From Escallonia rubra (taxonomy: Eukaryota; Streptophyta; Magnoliopsida; Escalloniales; Escalloniaceae): a stretch of 64,000 nt of DNA. Under the pieces are notes generated by a model. The model was not told where the DNA came from. It worked only from the letters and a program-made list of their open reading frames with translations, and did not search any database. Positions 36,328 through 48,859 of the stretch are shown in pieces. The stretch covers positions 1 through 64,000 of the forward strand of contig JAVXUO010002456.1 of NCBI GenBank assembly GCA_033065855.1, read 5' to 3'. The position numbers and the translations under genes were made by a program. Position 1 is the stretch's first letter; each line of letters opens with the position of its first letter.

Positions 36328-36483
36328 GGGAGCTGATCCGTTGCTAGCGCTGGCAGGCTTGCCAGCGCTGTTTTGCCGTCCGCTATATAATGTAGCGGAC
36401 GTCAACTATCGTCCGCTACATTATGTAGCGGACGGCAAAACAGCGCTGGCAAGCCTGCCAGCGCTGGCAATGGATCACGACCC
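36328..36483. mobile_element. 156-bp hairpin MITE related to MULE-A
   Basis: Nearly perfect inverted repeat: arms of about 70 bp around a short loop centred at 36405. Ends are GGGAGCTGATCC and GGATCACGACCC. The 9-bp duplication TTCTTTTAT lies at 36319-36327 and 36484-36492. Each arm carries one copy of the 19-bp palindrome CCGCTAC-N5-GTAGCGG (36380-36398 and 36413-36431) also found in MULE-A. The end sequence resembles AGCTGATCCATTACTCATGC at the left of MULE-A, so it is probably a non-autonomous derivative. Confidence 0.9.
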
Positions 36484-36492
36484 TTCTTTTAT

Positions 36493-37959
36493 TTTGGTCT
36501 TTATTTGTTTGCTATTTCTTTACCGAAAAAGAGAAAAAAAAAAACTTTCTTTGTTAAGACTTTGTTTTTTGGTGATGTATTACTTATGTAGTCTTTTTAT
36601 TTATTTTTATTTGGTCGAAACCAATCAGATGCGGTTGTCATCCGTGTTTGTGTGGTTTCTCAGATTTGTTTTGTTTTGTAATCCCAGAGATTAGGGATGT
36701 TGGCATCTTTAATTAACTTATTAGTATATATTTCTCATAATTCTTAAAAAAAATATCAGCTTCCTGAAGCCATCCTCATATCTCAGCATCAGTCCTACTA
36801 AGCCATGGCCCATTTCAGTTCACTGGTTGAGTGCACATTCAATGTACGTGGACATTAATGTGTTTTAGAATGTTCCTAGTTAAAAAAGTAAGTATGCATC
36901 ACAATGAAGTCAACCAAGGAATAAAAGAGAATACATACTCAATACAACATATTGGATGTTAAGGAACTGGCATATGAGAATATAGACGTAAGTCAACATA
37001 TTTTGCTCGCGGGACGCATTTCATAAACATGAAATAAGCATAGCAATTATCTTATTACAACCAAATGTGTAACATTTAAGACCTAATGCAGAAATCTCGC
37101 AAGCCATAAAACAATCACCTGTTGAGATCAACGATTAAAATTACTCTTTATATGCCTAGTGGTCAAACTTTTTCAATAACCATATTTTAACCGTCAATAG
37201 GAAACTATCACATCTGTATTAGAGATAAAATATTTGCATTCCTACTGCAGCATTGTAGTTAGCGTGTTGTTGATGTGTTGTTAATATCAATGTGTTCAAT
37301 CTATTAAAGATAAGAATAATTGTACTTCTCAAATGCTAACTAAAACTAAATGAGTCAAAGACATGTTGCTTTAACATTTGTCGCTAAAAAGTTATTGTGT
37401 GGTAATTTCTCAATAGCAATAATTGAAATCATAACTTTGAAGGTTATTTTGGGTGGCTATGGCTATCTTTGGGTATGAATAGGCTTCTTCAGTTATTTGA
37501 TTCACAAATACTTTTACAACAAGAAGGAACGTGAAAGGAGTTTGAGATAGGTTGGGAGTTGCCAATGTGGTAACATTTGAAAGGCAATAATGTAACTTGT
37601 AAAAGTGTACGAGAGCATTTGTGTCAAAGAAATAAATTTCATGTCCACTTTACACGCACGCGTGCGCACACATATACACACATGTTTGCACACATGCGTA
37701 TATTTTGAGGTCTTAAAGCCAAGCACAAGAAAGCGAAAAAACTTAAGAACGTCCAAATTTTAACTTTCTCTTTTTGGTTGAACTGTATTACAAGATTCTC
37801 ATTGCCAACATAAAAAGCAGAACCAATTATCAGTTAAAAAAATATGAGAGTCTAATTAATCTATCGTAAGCAAAATTCATTATCAACTAATGGTCATTTA
37901 CAAAAAAGAAAATTGTTGAAAGTATATATATAAGATGTTATGTGCGTCAAGGTCTTTCA
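36493..37959. other. AT-rich spacer, no gene recognised
   Basis: No open frame with recognisable content. A short alternating purine/pyrimidine stretch (CACGCACGCGTGCGCACAC) lies near 37650. Confidence 0.45.
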
Positions 37960-40031
37960 TCTATACTACCTATAAAAGTGTCAATGTTGTAAATCATTTC
38001 TGGACGATTATGTCCTCCATTAATTACGCTAATAACAATCATACCCTCCATTTATGACTCCTTTTTAAATTTGGTTAAAATTAAATGAACATTGGAAAGT
38101 GAAAATGTTCGAACATTGGAAAATGAAAATGTTCTAACATTGGGAAATGAAAAGTCTCAAAGAAAAATAAAACAAAGAAATCCCTTTATTACTCCCTCTC
38201 TAATTTGGTTGAAATGAAATAAACATTGGATAATGAATTTTCTCTAAATATTGGGTAATGAGAACTGTGAAATCTTTTCTTTTTCTTGCATTTTTGGGTT
38301 AGTAAATAATTAAATAATTGTAAAACTGAAAAACAAAAACAAAACAAAGAAACTGAAATACTTGAATAATCAGTTAAGAAACAAAAAATTGTTGAAAAAA
38401 CAAAAAAAAAATGAAAAACAAGGTTAAGATGTATCAAAAATGAAAAAAAAACAAGGCTTAAATACGACTCAAATTAACAACAGATTTATACTGAAATTGT
38501 AATGTTTTTTAAAGCGAGGTTACTGACTATTGAGAACAAAGAAGAACCATGGTACTAAGCATGCAAAAGATGTTGCAAAAAAGTTACAATCATAGAAAAA
38601 GGACGGGCTTGTAAGGATGAGAAATGTGAACTTCCAATTCTTATGAATCAAGGAACCAAAAAAATTAAGAATATTTGTTTATTTTAACAGAAATATTGTT
38701 GATTCAATGATATTGATAAAAGCATTTACATTCTGAAACTGGTTGTAATTGGAGACATTCAACAGACATTCATAACATTGTTCAACGCAATCAAAATTTT
38801 AATTAGATGTCCAGTCTCAAAATTGATACAATCAAAGAAGGTACAAAAATTCATAACTATATGCCTTGTAAAAATTTAGGCAAGAACGACGTCTAACTCT
38901 AAAAATTACACGCAAAATTGAAAGAACCTTGAGAAAATGGAAGGGAAGGAATTCAATCTTTAGGATGGACAAAAAGGCAGAAAATGACAGAATCCGAGCA
39001 AGGCTGATAGCACACAAAGTTCAAGAATACTATCCAACACAAGAAAACAATGGAAACCATCCAATGACAGCTGAAGATCAAGTGCGCAAAAAAGAAGATC
39101 ACTTTAATGAAGGTTAAGATGATATTATATAATAAAGTAAAACTATACATCTTCTCATTCTACATGCTAAAAGCTGAAAGCCTACTGCCTGCATCATGAG
39201 TGACTCTCATAACACAAAATTATTGATTTTATTCACATTTACTACTTCTTATTATTGAAATCAGAAATGTACATTAATCATAACATTCATATATATTGTT
39301 TTATGTATAATTGATTTATACACACATGCATAGTAATTGTCAATGTTGTGAGTGTTGGTTTGTGGTTTGGACATATAATGTTTCAAAAAGCTTTTCATTG
39401 ATTGTTCGCTAAAAACCCCTTTTTCCCTCTTTCAGTGTTTAAAGAGAAAAAGTACTGGCATCCTCCCTCAATGCCGCAATCAACAGACAATAGTTCTCTC
39501 TTGTAAATTTCTTTGTTTAAACCAAAAAAGAAAAAGGAAAAGAAATTGTCTTTCTAAGGCTTTGAGTTCTTCTTTCTTGTTTATTATTCATTAGAATTCT
39601 TTTTTTTTAAATAAATTAAAAAATATTTATTTTTGTCTTCTCGTGATGAATAAAAAAAAACATAAAGCTCAAAGAACCAAACCAAACTACAATAAGATTA
39701 TGAAAATTGTAAATCTTAAGTGTATACCATAAACCAATCTAATAGATTACTAAAATAAAGACGCAGGTCGATTCTTTTAAAAGTTTTTCCATTTACTTTT
39801 TTTTTCAAGCAGTAAGATCAAACTACATTTCTTCAATCCAGAAGTCTAGAAAGAAGATTTCCAAACATTGATCACAATTGCAAACATCAAATATACATTT
39901 ATTCTAGAGCAAGTCACAAAAGAAAATAAGAATATAATTGAATTATATTATTTGATTCAAAAAAGATAATAATATCACATCAAAAATTACTCTCGACCAC
40001 ATCCACGTGCAAGGCACGTGCTTCATACTAG
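37960..40031 (+). mobile_element. Non-autonomous Helitron
   Basis: Begins TCTATACTACCTATAAAAG after an A and ends with a 7-bp stem hairpin (CACGTGC, loop AAG, GCACGTG at 40004-40020) 11 bases before a terminal CTAG followed by T. A 5' TC end, 3' hairpin, CTAG end and insertion between A and T are the Helitron marks; there is no duplication or inverted repeat. The 2.07-kb interior is AT-rich and shows no Rep/helicase sequence. Confidence 0.87.
38088..38150. repeat. Short tandem repeat inside the Helitron
   Basis: About three copies of a 24-bp unit, GAACATTGGAAARTGAAAAT; weaker copies continue near 38222-38265. Confidence 0.7.
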
Positions 40032-40343
40032 TATTCTAATATGTACCAAACATCAAGTTGTAACTGACATGAAATGTATAGCCATGTATTAACTACAGCT
40101 TTTATGAAACTGAAAAAGGTAGAGTTTTTAGAAGAATTCAGATTTTAGGCATGTTAATTGTATTTGAATGACAATTGAGTTATTCATACTTAAACGGAGG
40201 GTATAATTGTCGAAAAAATAATTTACATTCATCCACACTTTTAAAAAAGCAGTACATTGGGTTACCAAGAATTAGCATTTGCGTCTGCAGACAATAAAAA
40301 ATTCGAAGCTTCCATCTTTTCTTTGAATTGTAAACACATGTAT

Positions 40344-43300
40344 TGTAACATCCCGGAATTTTCGGAACATTAACACTCGATCCATCAATCACTAATCATA
40401 AAATCCTCAACTCAAACAAAATAAATACTACCAATTCTGTCAGAGCAACTAAACCATCGACTTAATCATAGTCGAAACATCAAGTCCAAACTAACAATTC
40501 TAAATAACAATAATGACCCACGCAGGGGTTCTAATGACTAATACTAAACTTAGATTCACTTGTCCGCCTGTCTCTAGTCCAGTTTCAAGTAATCTAACGC
40601 TGTTCACTACCTGCAGAAAGGAAGTCGAAGGGGAGTGAGCTTTTGAGAGCCCAGTAAGGTCGCACAAAGATTTTAAAATAAGAAAACGATACGGACGATT
40701 TTTCATATAAAACTTTTGAAGAGTATTTTCAATGAAATACAACACTTAGACATAGATGAACAAAACGAACGATTTTACATTCAAGTCCAATAACGACTTT
40801 TTCAAATGATTTTGCTTTCGATGAAATCACTACAATACGATATAAACATAGAGATGAGTATTCAACTCAATCCCTTATATAATAGTCATTTGAAACACTT
40901 CGGATATAATAAAGCATGAATGGTTAATATTCAAAACAGTTCAAGTGTAATAAAACATAAACAGGAAACATTGAACATGAGCAGTACAGAAGCAAAGCCA
41001 CCCCGGCAGTGCTCGATCGCTTTACATATGCATATGTACACTGACTAGTCCATCTAGGTACTAGTAAAACCCATCCAACAGACCATCCTTATAACGCCAA
41101 CAATACAGACCATCCTTATGGCTCCCAAGTTACTAACTCATGTCAATATTGAGAAGTAATAAATAGAATTTAAAAATGCTTTACGATGAGCAATCAATAA
41201 ACATATGAAATGAACAAAGGATTCTAAGATTAGATGAAACAGAATTCCAAACTATCGCTATAAGGCTCAATTTAGGGTTTCATGGGCAATTTAAAAACAT
41301 TTTATATCGATCAATAAAAACCAACATTCGATCTAGTTTGTAAAACTGTTGTTATAAGCATTTGAAAACAGAATAACGAAATGGGGTTCGGAAAGAAATC
41401 CCTTACCTCGGTCCAAGCTATGCGATGCTACCAACCTCGATTATAATTCTTTGGATAAACCTAGATTGGCAAATCCATATGTTAGAACATAATCTATACT
41501 ACAATACTATAAACCTAATATAAACTACCCAAACGGCGCTCGCCTCTAACCCCGGAATCACACAACTCAAAGCGCGTCTCGCACACGGCCAACTTAACCG
41601 AGAACCCGGTACGCTCTTTAATGCATAACCGTATTCTAAATTTATTATAAATTAAAATAAAACACTTGTATAGCTTAAAACATTATAATAAGTCAAAATA
41701 TGAATTTTCTAAATTTTTGAATATTTTCGAATTAAAATAATTTCTTTAAATACAATAAAAACCCAATAATTGCCATAATTACTTCCAGCTGGAAAATAAG
41801 TCCCATAATTTTTATACGAACTTTAAAATATATATAAAAATTATAGAAATTGAAATCAGAATTTAAAAGGCACTGAAACTATTTTTAAATTATTCATTTT
41901 GCTAAAACCAATGCGATACGGAAACCATAGCAAATCAACTCCAAAAATCATAAAACTTTTACTGAGTCTTTCTTATACCATAAAGACATTACTATAATTT
42001 TTCCTAAAACATTTTCTGGGTTTATGGTCTCCAAAACAATTTTACAAATCTGAAATTACAGAAAATACTAAACATTCATACGATATCAGAAAATTATGAA
42101 ATTTTGCCAACAATTCTAATATTGTATAACGTATTATACTGCAAATTTTCACCTGCTAACGATAAGCGTGCGTTAACATATGCACATGCAAACTTAACGT
42201 CAAACCCGATCCGCATTTCCCTTCTTATCTGTCACAGCCCACATAAAAAATCTCACAACCTACTCACATCACAGCTACTGCCTGGTGGCAGTAGCTTCTT
42301 CTCCTCTGCTCTCATGCATACAATATACATTGCACACTCACCCTCATTACATCCACAGCACCCACAAATATACATAGATATACATCTACCAAGGCAGTGG
42401 GTCTCCCCCTCCTGTGAGGCATGGCTGAAAATTAACACATCTCCTACTCTTTCTTTCCTCCTTGTCCCTTACCCACACACTACACAAAACACACACTACA
42501 CGGCTGCCTTACAGCCCTTCTCCCTCCCTTCATTACACGCCTATAAACCACCCAAACACTCACATGAACCCAGAAATTTAATCCCCATGGCAGCCCCTCC
42601 ATGGCTGTCCTCCTCACTCTCTCTCTCTAAGCCCCTATACACACGTCTATGTGCACATAGTGGCTGTCCCCATTTCCATTTCACCTATACAAACACTTTC
42701 TCTCACTACCATGGCTACCCATTTCACATACACACCCATATACACATTCACTCACACACACAAGTCACACAGCAAACCCATTTCCTACCCCTCACCACGC
42801 TGCACTACCACTCTACCGCCACTGTGTATTGACTACACACACCTGCATGCACACTTAACAGTCCACAACCACTTAACGCACGCATTCACAGCTGCTTCGG
42901 CAGCTTCACGCACTCACACATAAACACACAAACGCAATCACACACTAACGCACACCCTTCCACTGCCTCACGGCAGATTACCCTCGAACCCACTGCCGCA
43001 GTGGGTCTCCTCTCTTCCCACACAGCACCACGGCAGCCACCATGGCTGCCCCCCTCATGCAAACTCAAACCCAATTCATGGCAGCACCTTCCCACGGCAG
43101 CCACCATGCTCTCTCTCTCTCTCTCAAACACACACACACAAAATACACAGTTGTGTAACAATACGCACCCACATCTTTCACGGCTGTCATGGCTACTGCT
43201 CTCCCCACTCAATCTCCTACTATGGCCGTCCCAAATCTACCCACTGTTCAATCCTCTCAAAGCCCCGTACACCCACTTACACACCTACCTGTAATATATA

Positions 43301-43699
43301 CATTCACATGAAACGACATTTCTAAAGCAAGCTTACCGGAAAAATATTTTCTCTATCGCCGGAATCTTCCTGCCACGATCCTTCCTCGCTCTCTGTATCT
43401 CTCTGAATCTCTCTTTCTCTCTCGAAATGTATTCAGATGGAGGAGAGAATGGAGGCTTGGACGGCTGCTCTCTCTTAAAAGGATATAAATATAAAACCCT
43501 AATCGGGCAAATTACCAAAAACTCCCTTGAGCTTGCATTAGTCGCTAAAAAAATTACCTGAACCTTTAATGGTTATGAAACGGTCTAAAATAAAATTGTT
43601 TACAATAAATACGTGTTAGAAAAATTTATCGGCGCTAAGAATAATATATTTTCACCGCTAAAAATTTTAAATAAATCGAAAAAATATCGGGGTGTTACA
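40344..43699 (-). mobile_element. Solo LTR 2 (Ty3/gypsy type)
   Basis: Ends TGTAACATCCCGGAA and ATCGGGGTGTTACA with the 5-bp duplication TGTAT (40339-40343 and 43700-43704). The 3,356-bp body has no coding domain or second LTR. It is the closest relative of solo LTR 1 and carries the empty site of the Stowaway MITE found there. A minus-strand TATA-like string (TTTTATATTTATATCC near 43480) precedes a GA/CT-rich leader. The C/A-rich middle produces long but meaningless open frames. Confidence 0.85.
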
Positions 43700-44459
43700 T
43701 GTATTATTACCAAAAATCACTTACACGCTTGGTATGTTTGACAAGCCTTTTGTTTTTAGTTTTGGTTTTTTTTTTAAACAAAAGGTAGTTGTGTAACGCC
43801 CCAGATTTATTTACGGAGCGTTAATGCCGAAATACATAGAGATCAGATAGAGATCAGATAAAATCTTATAATTATCAGAAGACTTCAAATTGGTAAATTA
43901 GAGCATACACTAAAATTCCAAACGAAACAATATCGAAAGTCCCCCAAATGAAATCAGAAAACCTTAAATATCATAATATCCCAAACGGTCAATCAGAGCA
44001 TTCACTAATAACTCCAAGAGTACATCAATAACTGTCGTAGGGCTCAAAACTTTTACACAATTTGAAATCTTTCTCCAATACAGAGTTCAAAACAAAACCT
44101 AAACAATACCAACTTGTCCTAATTAAATACACTTAAATGTCAATACTAACTCTGAAATAAGGCAGCTAACTTTGGTCACACAGCTAGCCCTTCAAATATG
44201 AAATTCCACCTACTAACCTCCTGAAAGGAAAAACAATAAGGGAATGAGCCAAATGCCCAGTAAGGTCGCTCAAAGGACCAATCAGTCGGAACCCAAAGAT
44301 AACAGAGAAACGAAATTTCGGAAGCACCAAATTTGTTTTATCGGAACAGATAATCAAACCAGATTTCGAATGTCAAAAACGCTTCTGAATACAAAGACAT
44401 ACACAAAGGTTTCAACAGACAATATTTCAAAGGCACACGAATTTCGACTGAATTGAGGT

Positions 44460-44800
44460 CAGACTAAATTCAAATGTCAAATTATATCAGAGTACGGAAA
44501 TAGACACTAGACATGTCAGACCGAATATCATATGCCAAAATATATCAGAGTACGGAAATAGACACTAGAGATGTCAGACCGAATATCATATGCCAAAATA
44601 TATCAGAGTTCGGAAATAGACAATAGAGATATCAGACCGAATATCATATGCCAAAATATATCAGAGTTCGGAAATAGACAATAGAGATGTCAGACCGAAT
44701 ATCATATGCCAAAATATATCAGAGTTCAGAAATAGACAATAGAGAACCATATATCAAATGTCAGAATATATCTGAGTTCGGAAATAGATACTATCTAAAC
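44460..44800. repeat. 58-bp tandem repeat inside solo LTR 3
   Basis: The string TATATCAGAGT recurs at 44483, 44541, 44599, 44657 and 44715 (exactly 58 bp apart), with a sixth variant at 44767. Units contain GGAAATAGACA and GTCAGACCGAATATC. Confidence 0.95.
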
Positions 44801-45542
44801 AGACACTAGAGAGCCATTCAGAAAGTGGTCACATACGTCACTCCTGACATATGAGGCCGGTTCAGAAAGTAAGATCGCGATCTCTAGCTCAACTCCCCTG
44901 AGCTAGCCCACGTTTCAATCCACGTGGGTAAGTCGGAAATAAGTCACATACACTGTGACATGGCTCATAAGGTCACCAAAACAAAATCTCAAAATGACCG
45001 TTATCAAATATCGGACAAATCAAACCATATTCAAAAGTTTCAAAATCACATTATCAAACAACGAACTCGTCTAACAATAAGTGGAGTTCACGAAAATAAT
45101 AACGATCATAAATCACTGAAACGACGATATCAATACGTCAATATTCTGAGGTCAAACAGATCCAACGGAATTTGATTTTTTTCACAAATCATAGAATTGA
45201 CAACGAGTTATTCATAACCATGGTCAAAACAAAGGGAAAAGAACGTCACTTAACTCAATTCGAAGAAGTTCAGATTTCCAAAAAGAAACTAAAGACTCAC
45301 ATGAGCGATTGGTCCATCGCTGATTCAAATTTTCGGAAGTAAACCCTTACCTTAATCAAGCCTCTTGAGAGTCACAAATCCTTAAGCAAATCCTTAAGCT
45401 CCTCCTTAGAGCTTCCAAATTTTCCAAGCCATCTTCTCCAATCTCTCTCTTTCTCTTCCTCTTCTTCTCTCTCTCTCTCTCGTACAAAGGAGAAGAAAAG
45501 AAACAGAGAACCCCAAAAAGGCTAGAAATGAAAATAGAACAC

Positions 45543-45553
45543 TATTTATATAG
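45543..45553 (-). promoter_or_regulatory. TATA box of solo LTR 3
   Basis: The minus strand reads CCCTCTATATAAATAGTG, a strong plant TATA context, followed downstream by a CT/GA-rich leader-like stretch. It supports minus orientation of the LTR, with U3 between 45554 and 46232. Confidence 0.6.
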
Positions 45554-45594
45554 AGGGACAAAAATTTTAAGTTTGCATTCGAATGAAACACACT

Positions 45595-46000
45595 TTGAGT
45601 CGACTAAAACACAAACTTTGAGTCGAATGAATTTTTTTATTTTTTTTCATTTCACTTTCAGTCGACTAAAACACTTTTAGTCGACTAAAAACCCACTTTT
45701 AGTCGAATCAAACACTTTTAGTCGAAGCTTTCCAAAAACACTGTTCACAAACACTGTTCAAAATCAATGTTCATGGGTATGTTCAAAATCACTGTTCATA
45801 TTTACTGTTCAAAAAACACTGTTCATCGACTAAACTTTTAGTCGACTGAAATCACTATTTTAGTCGACTAAAATCTTTAAATTCGACTAAAACTCCAGAA
45901 AACCATTTTTACACAATTTAAATACTTTTTAGTCGACGGAAACACTTTTATTCGACCGAAAACACTTTTAGTCGACTAAAACCTTTTAAATTCGACTAAA
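45595..46000. repeat. TTTTAGTCGACTAAAA palindrome array in LTR 3 U3
   Basis: At least six copies centred on AGTCGACT (near 45599, 45660, 45678, 45850, 45875 and 45973) and several half sites (TTTTAGTCGAA). Between them, from 45739 to 45830, are about eight CACTGTTCA-type direct repeats. The array lies just upstream of the minus-strand TATA box. Confidence 0.85.
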
Positions 46001-47119
46001 ACTTCAGAAAACCATTTTTATTCGAAGCCAAAATATTTTCCTTTGACCGAATATTTCAGAACTCAAAAACTTTATAATCAATAAGTTTTGATTCGAATAA
46101 AACCACTTTCATTCAATCGAAAATTTCAGAAACAGTCCCAATTCATTTTCTTAATGTGAACAAAAGACCACAAACTTAATTAATCAAAAATATTAATTTC
46201 GCACAAGGAAAAGAAAATTTCGGAGTATTACAAGTTGTGGTTTTCTTTTTTTTAGGAAAGAGATGAATGTCTAGTACACCAGTTATTATTTCAAGAGATG
46301 TTTTTCCTTTATATTTTCATTCTTCCCCGACCGACAAAGAAGTCACCATTACCAGCAACCAAACACCACCACGCCCCAGTTTCACCACCACCCATCACGA
46401 CTGACCGTCAAAAGTATTACCACGACGGAGTTAAATGAACCCACAAACCAGATGTAATGAAAACTAAGCTACAAATCTAAAGATTGAAGGTGTCGACAAG
46501 ATATCTGTTAAAAGTAAATTGTGAGTGGTTGGGAGTCGTGAGCTCGACATCAGTGGAAATCTACGGCATCATCGTTGATCGATGTTTTTTGGGTGGTGGT
46601 GTACGGTGGTTGAGGCAATGATAATTTCATGGTGGTGCTTGGTGGTTAAGACTATGGTGGTTGTGTATGGTGGTCAAGAAGGCGGCGGCGGCGGTAGTTG
46701 TTGTGGTGGGGACAATATGTTTGGTGGTGACGATGGGTATCATTGAATTTCTGGTATGTTAATTTGTTATAATCAAGAATATGTGATGCGAAAGTAGTTG
46801 GGGATGGCGATGCGAAAATTGTTATGGAGGTTTTGGTGTTGGGTGTTGGCAACTGGGCGGCGCCGGTAAATAGAGGCTACCTGTTTGCGGTGGTTGTTGA
46901 ATGATTGAAATTTATTATCTGATTTTGTTTCTAATAAAGGTTGAAAGATGGATCTCAAAATAAAACCCCAATTTTGAGTTTTCAAAAATAACCATTTTAA
47001 GAGCTGGTTTACAAAATTAAAGGGGAAAACAATGAAAACTATTTGTCAAGCATATTTATTCTTTCCAGTTTTTAAAAGTAAACAAAAATCTGAAAATAAA
47101 ATCTGTTCCAAATGCTACC

Positions 47120-48743
47120 TTAGTCTATGTGAAACCTGACTGCCATTTTTTAATTGCTTTCCAAGCAGATTCCACCCATTTCTTCAATTAGTCTTCTTAT
47201 TTCTTTTATTTCCTCGTTTGGTTATGCTTCTTCATCAAAAGCTAAAACTCATTTTCTTACTACTTTAGACTCTTTCATTTGCCAACAAATCTTACCTAGA
47301 TGAGATCAGAGTGATTTAAGTGATCAAGCAAAGAGAGGGTACTAAAAATCGATCAGAAAACAGATCAAATCTTACCTTCAACCTTCGACATACACACAAT
47401 CACTTATTTTAAATATGGATCAATTTGGGGTTTCTTTGATATGAGGTGGCCATTTTTGTAGATATAAAATTCTCTTGATTTATCTTGACTTTGACGATAT
47501 GTTGTTCAATTGCACAATTCAATTTAGGAGGGGGTGAATTTAAGGAAATCGACCTTGATCTTGTTGATTTTGGAGAAAGAGATGGCGGTAACGATTTAAA
47601 GAAAATTTAAGAAGAAGAAGAAGAAAAGTTATGAAAGAAAAAAAAGAATGAAATGGGGGTTAAATGGGTCCATTCTCAAAATCGTTACATATATCCGCTT
47701 GTCAAAGGATGAACCTGATATTCTGGAAAGTCTATAGAGATGAGTATAAATTAGCATAGCAGCCTTATCCGGGTTGCAGGAAGATGGAAGATACCTACAA
47801 TCTCCCAAATAGTGACAAGATAGCTACCTCCCAAATAGTGACAATTAATGGTCATTAATGTCTTTAGTGGCTTTTATTTAGTGGCGTTAAAAAGTGCTGT
47901 TAAGAATTATTGTCAAAAGTGTTAATAGGAATTTCACTAACTGTTTTTAGTCACTATTAATTATCATTATACGAGAAATTGTAACTATCTTTCTAAAACT
48001 CGGGTAGCAAGAAAAAAGTTTCTTCAGTTAGCTCATAACCCTAAGGAGTTTGGAAATATTGTTCCTTTAGTTATTTGGACACACATATAAAAGAACAAAT
48101 TGGTTATCTACTCGTCGTTTACTTTCATTTGGTAAATCATATTCACACCACAGATTTTGATAGTGAAAAATTGGAAACGAAATTCTACAAAAAGCTACCT
48201 ACTTTTGCCACGTTCTTTCATTTGACATGAATATCTCCCTCTATCTCTAAGCATGAAGATACATCTTTGTTTCTTTTGTTAGTTTTTCTTCTTTAACTAT
48301 AGCTTGAAGTGACATGTCAAATCATGTTTTAGTTTTGTTTTATATTCTAACATGAAAGTTCACATAAATGGAACCAACATATGTAGTCCCCACTGTCACA
48401 ACGTGTATCGAAAATTTTACTTTTTTGAGTTGTCGTCTTATCTTATGATTAATCAAAATAATTAACAGAAAAAACAAGAAACTCTAAAATTGACTCTAAA
48501 TCACCAAACAAGATATCTAATCTTCGAATCTTAGATTTGGACTCGAGGACTAAGTTATATGATGAGAAGGCATTAGGCACCTCATCATATCCTAAATAGG
48601 TGTATACTTGCTTTTATTGATTTTTGATGATTTATATTCAAAATAAGAGCATATCATTGTTTAACTCTAACTATTGGTTTGAACTTAACAACTTGGGATG
48701 AGTGTATATATTAATCCTTCAATTTATATATAGATGTCATACA

Positions 48744-48745
<2 letters not shown>
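47120..48745. other. AT-rich spacer, no gene recognised
   Basis: No coding content or clear transposon ends seen. A GAAGAA tract lies near 47610. Confidence 0.4.

Positions 48746-48806
<61 letters not shown>
48746..48806. repeat. (TA)n microsatellite at the left border of MULE-A
   Basis: About 30 TA units, followed at once by a G-rich run. A TA-rich tract also abuts the right border of MULE-A, as expected if the element entered such a repeat. Confidence 0.97.
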
Positions 48807-48808
<2 letters not shown>

Positions 48809-48859
48809 GGGGGTGGGGGCTGTGAGCGTGTGATAGCTGATCCATTACTCATGCAGGCA

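Larger units (their letters stand above)
43792..46232 (-). mobile_element. Solo LTR 3 (Ty3/gypsy type)
   Basis: Ends TGTAACGCCCCAGAT and TTTCGGAGTATTACA with the 5-bp duplication AGTTG (43787-43791 and 46233-46237). It shares block order with LTRs 1 and 2 (GAATGAGCCAAATGCCCAGT, then CCCTTACCTTAATCAAGCC, then CT-rich leader) but is much diverged. It carries its own tandem repeats (44460-44800) and a GTCGAC palindrome array (45595-46000). It lies only 92 bp from solo LTR 2. Confidence 0.83.
43724..47119. mobile_element. Possible Tourist-like element split by solo LTR 3
   Basis: Begins CACGCTTGGTATGTTTGAC after TTA and ends CTGTTCCAAATGCTACC before TTA. Without the LTR it would be about 950 bp. 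The inverted ends match only loosely (TTTG..A core), and the middle is GGTGGT-rich. It resembles the element at 53456-53872 in style. The TTA duplication alone is weak support. Confidence 0.35.

Noticed and set aside
42104-42923. Long plus-strand open frames rich in His, Pro, Thr and Ser
   Set aside because: They arise from C/A-rich repeats in solo LTR 2 that are poor in stop codons; no domain and no homologue recognised.
44460-44800. 58-bp repeats considered as a CRISPR array
   Set aside because: Whole units repeat without unique spacers, and the context is a plant retrotransposon LTR.
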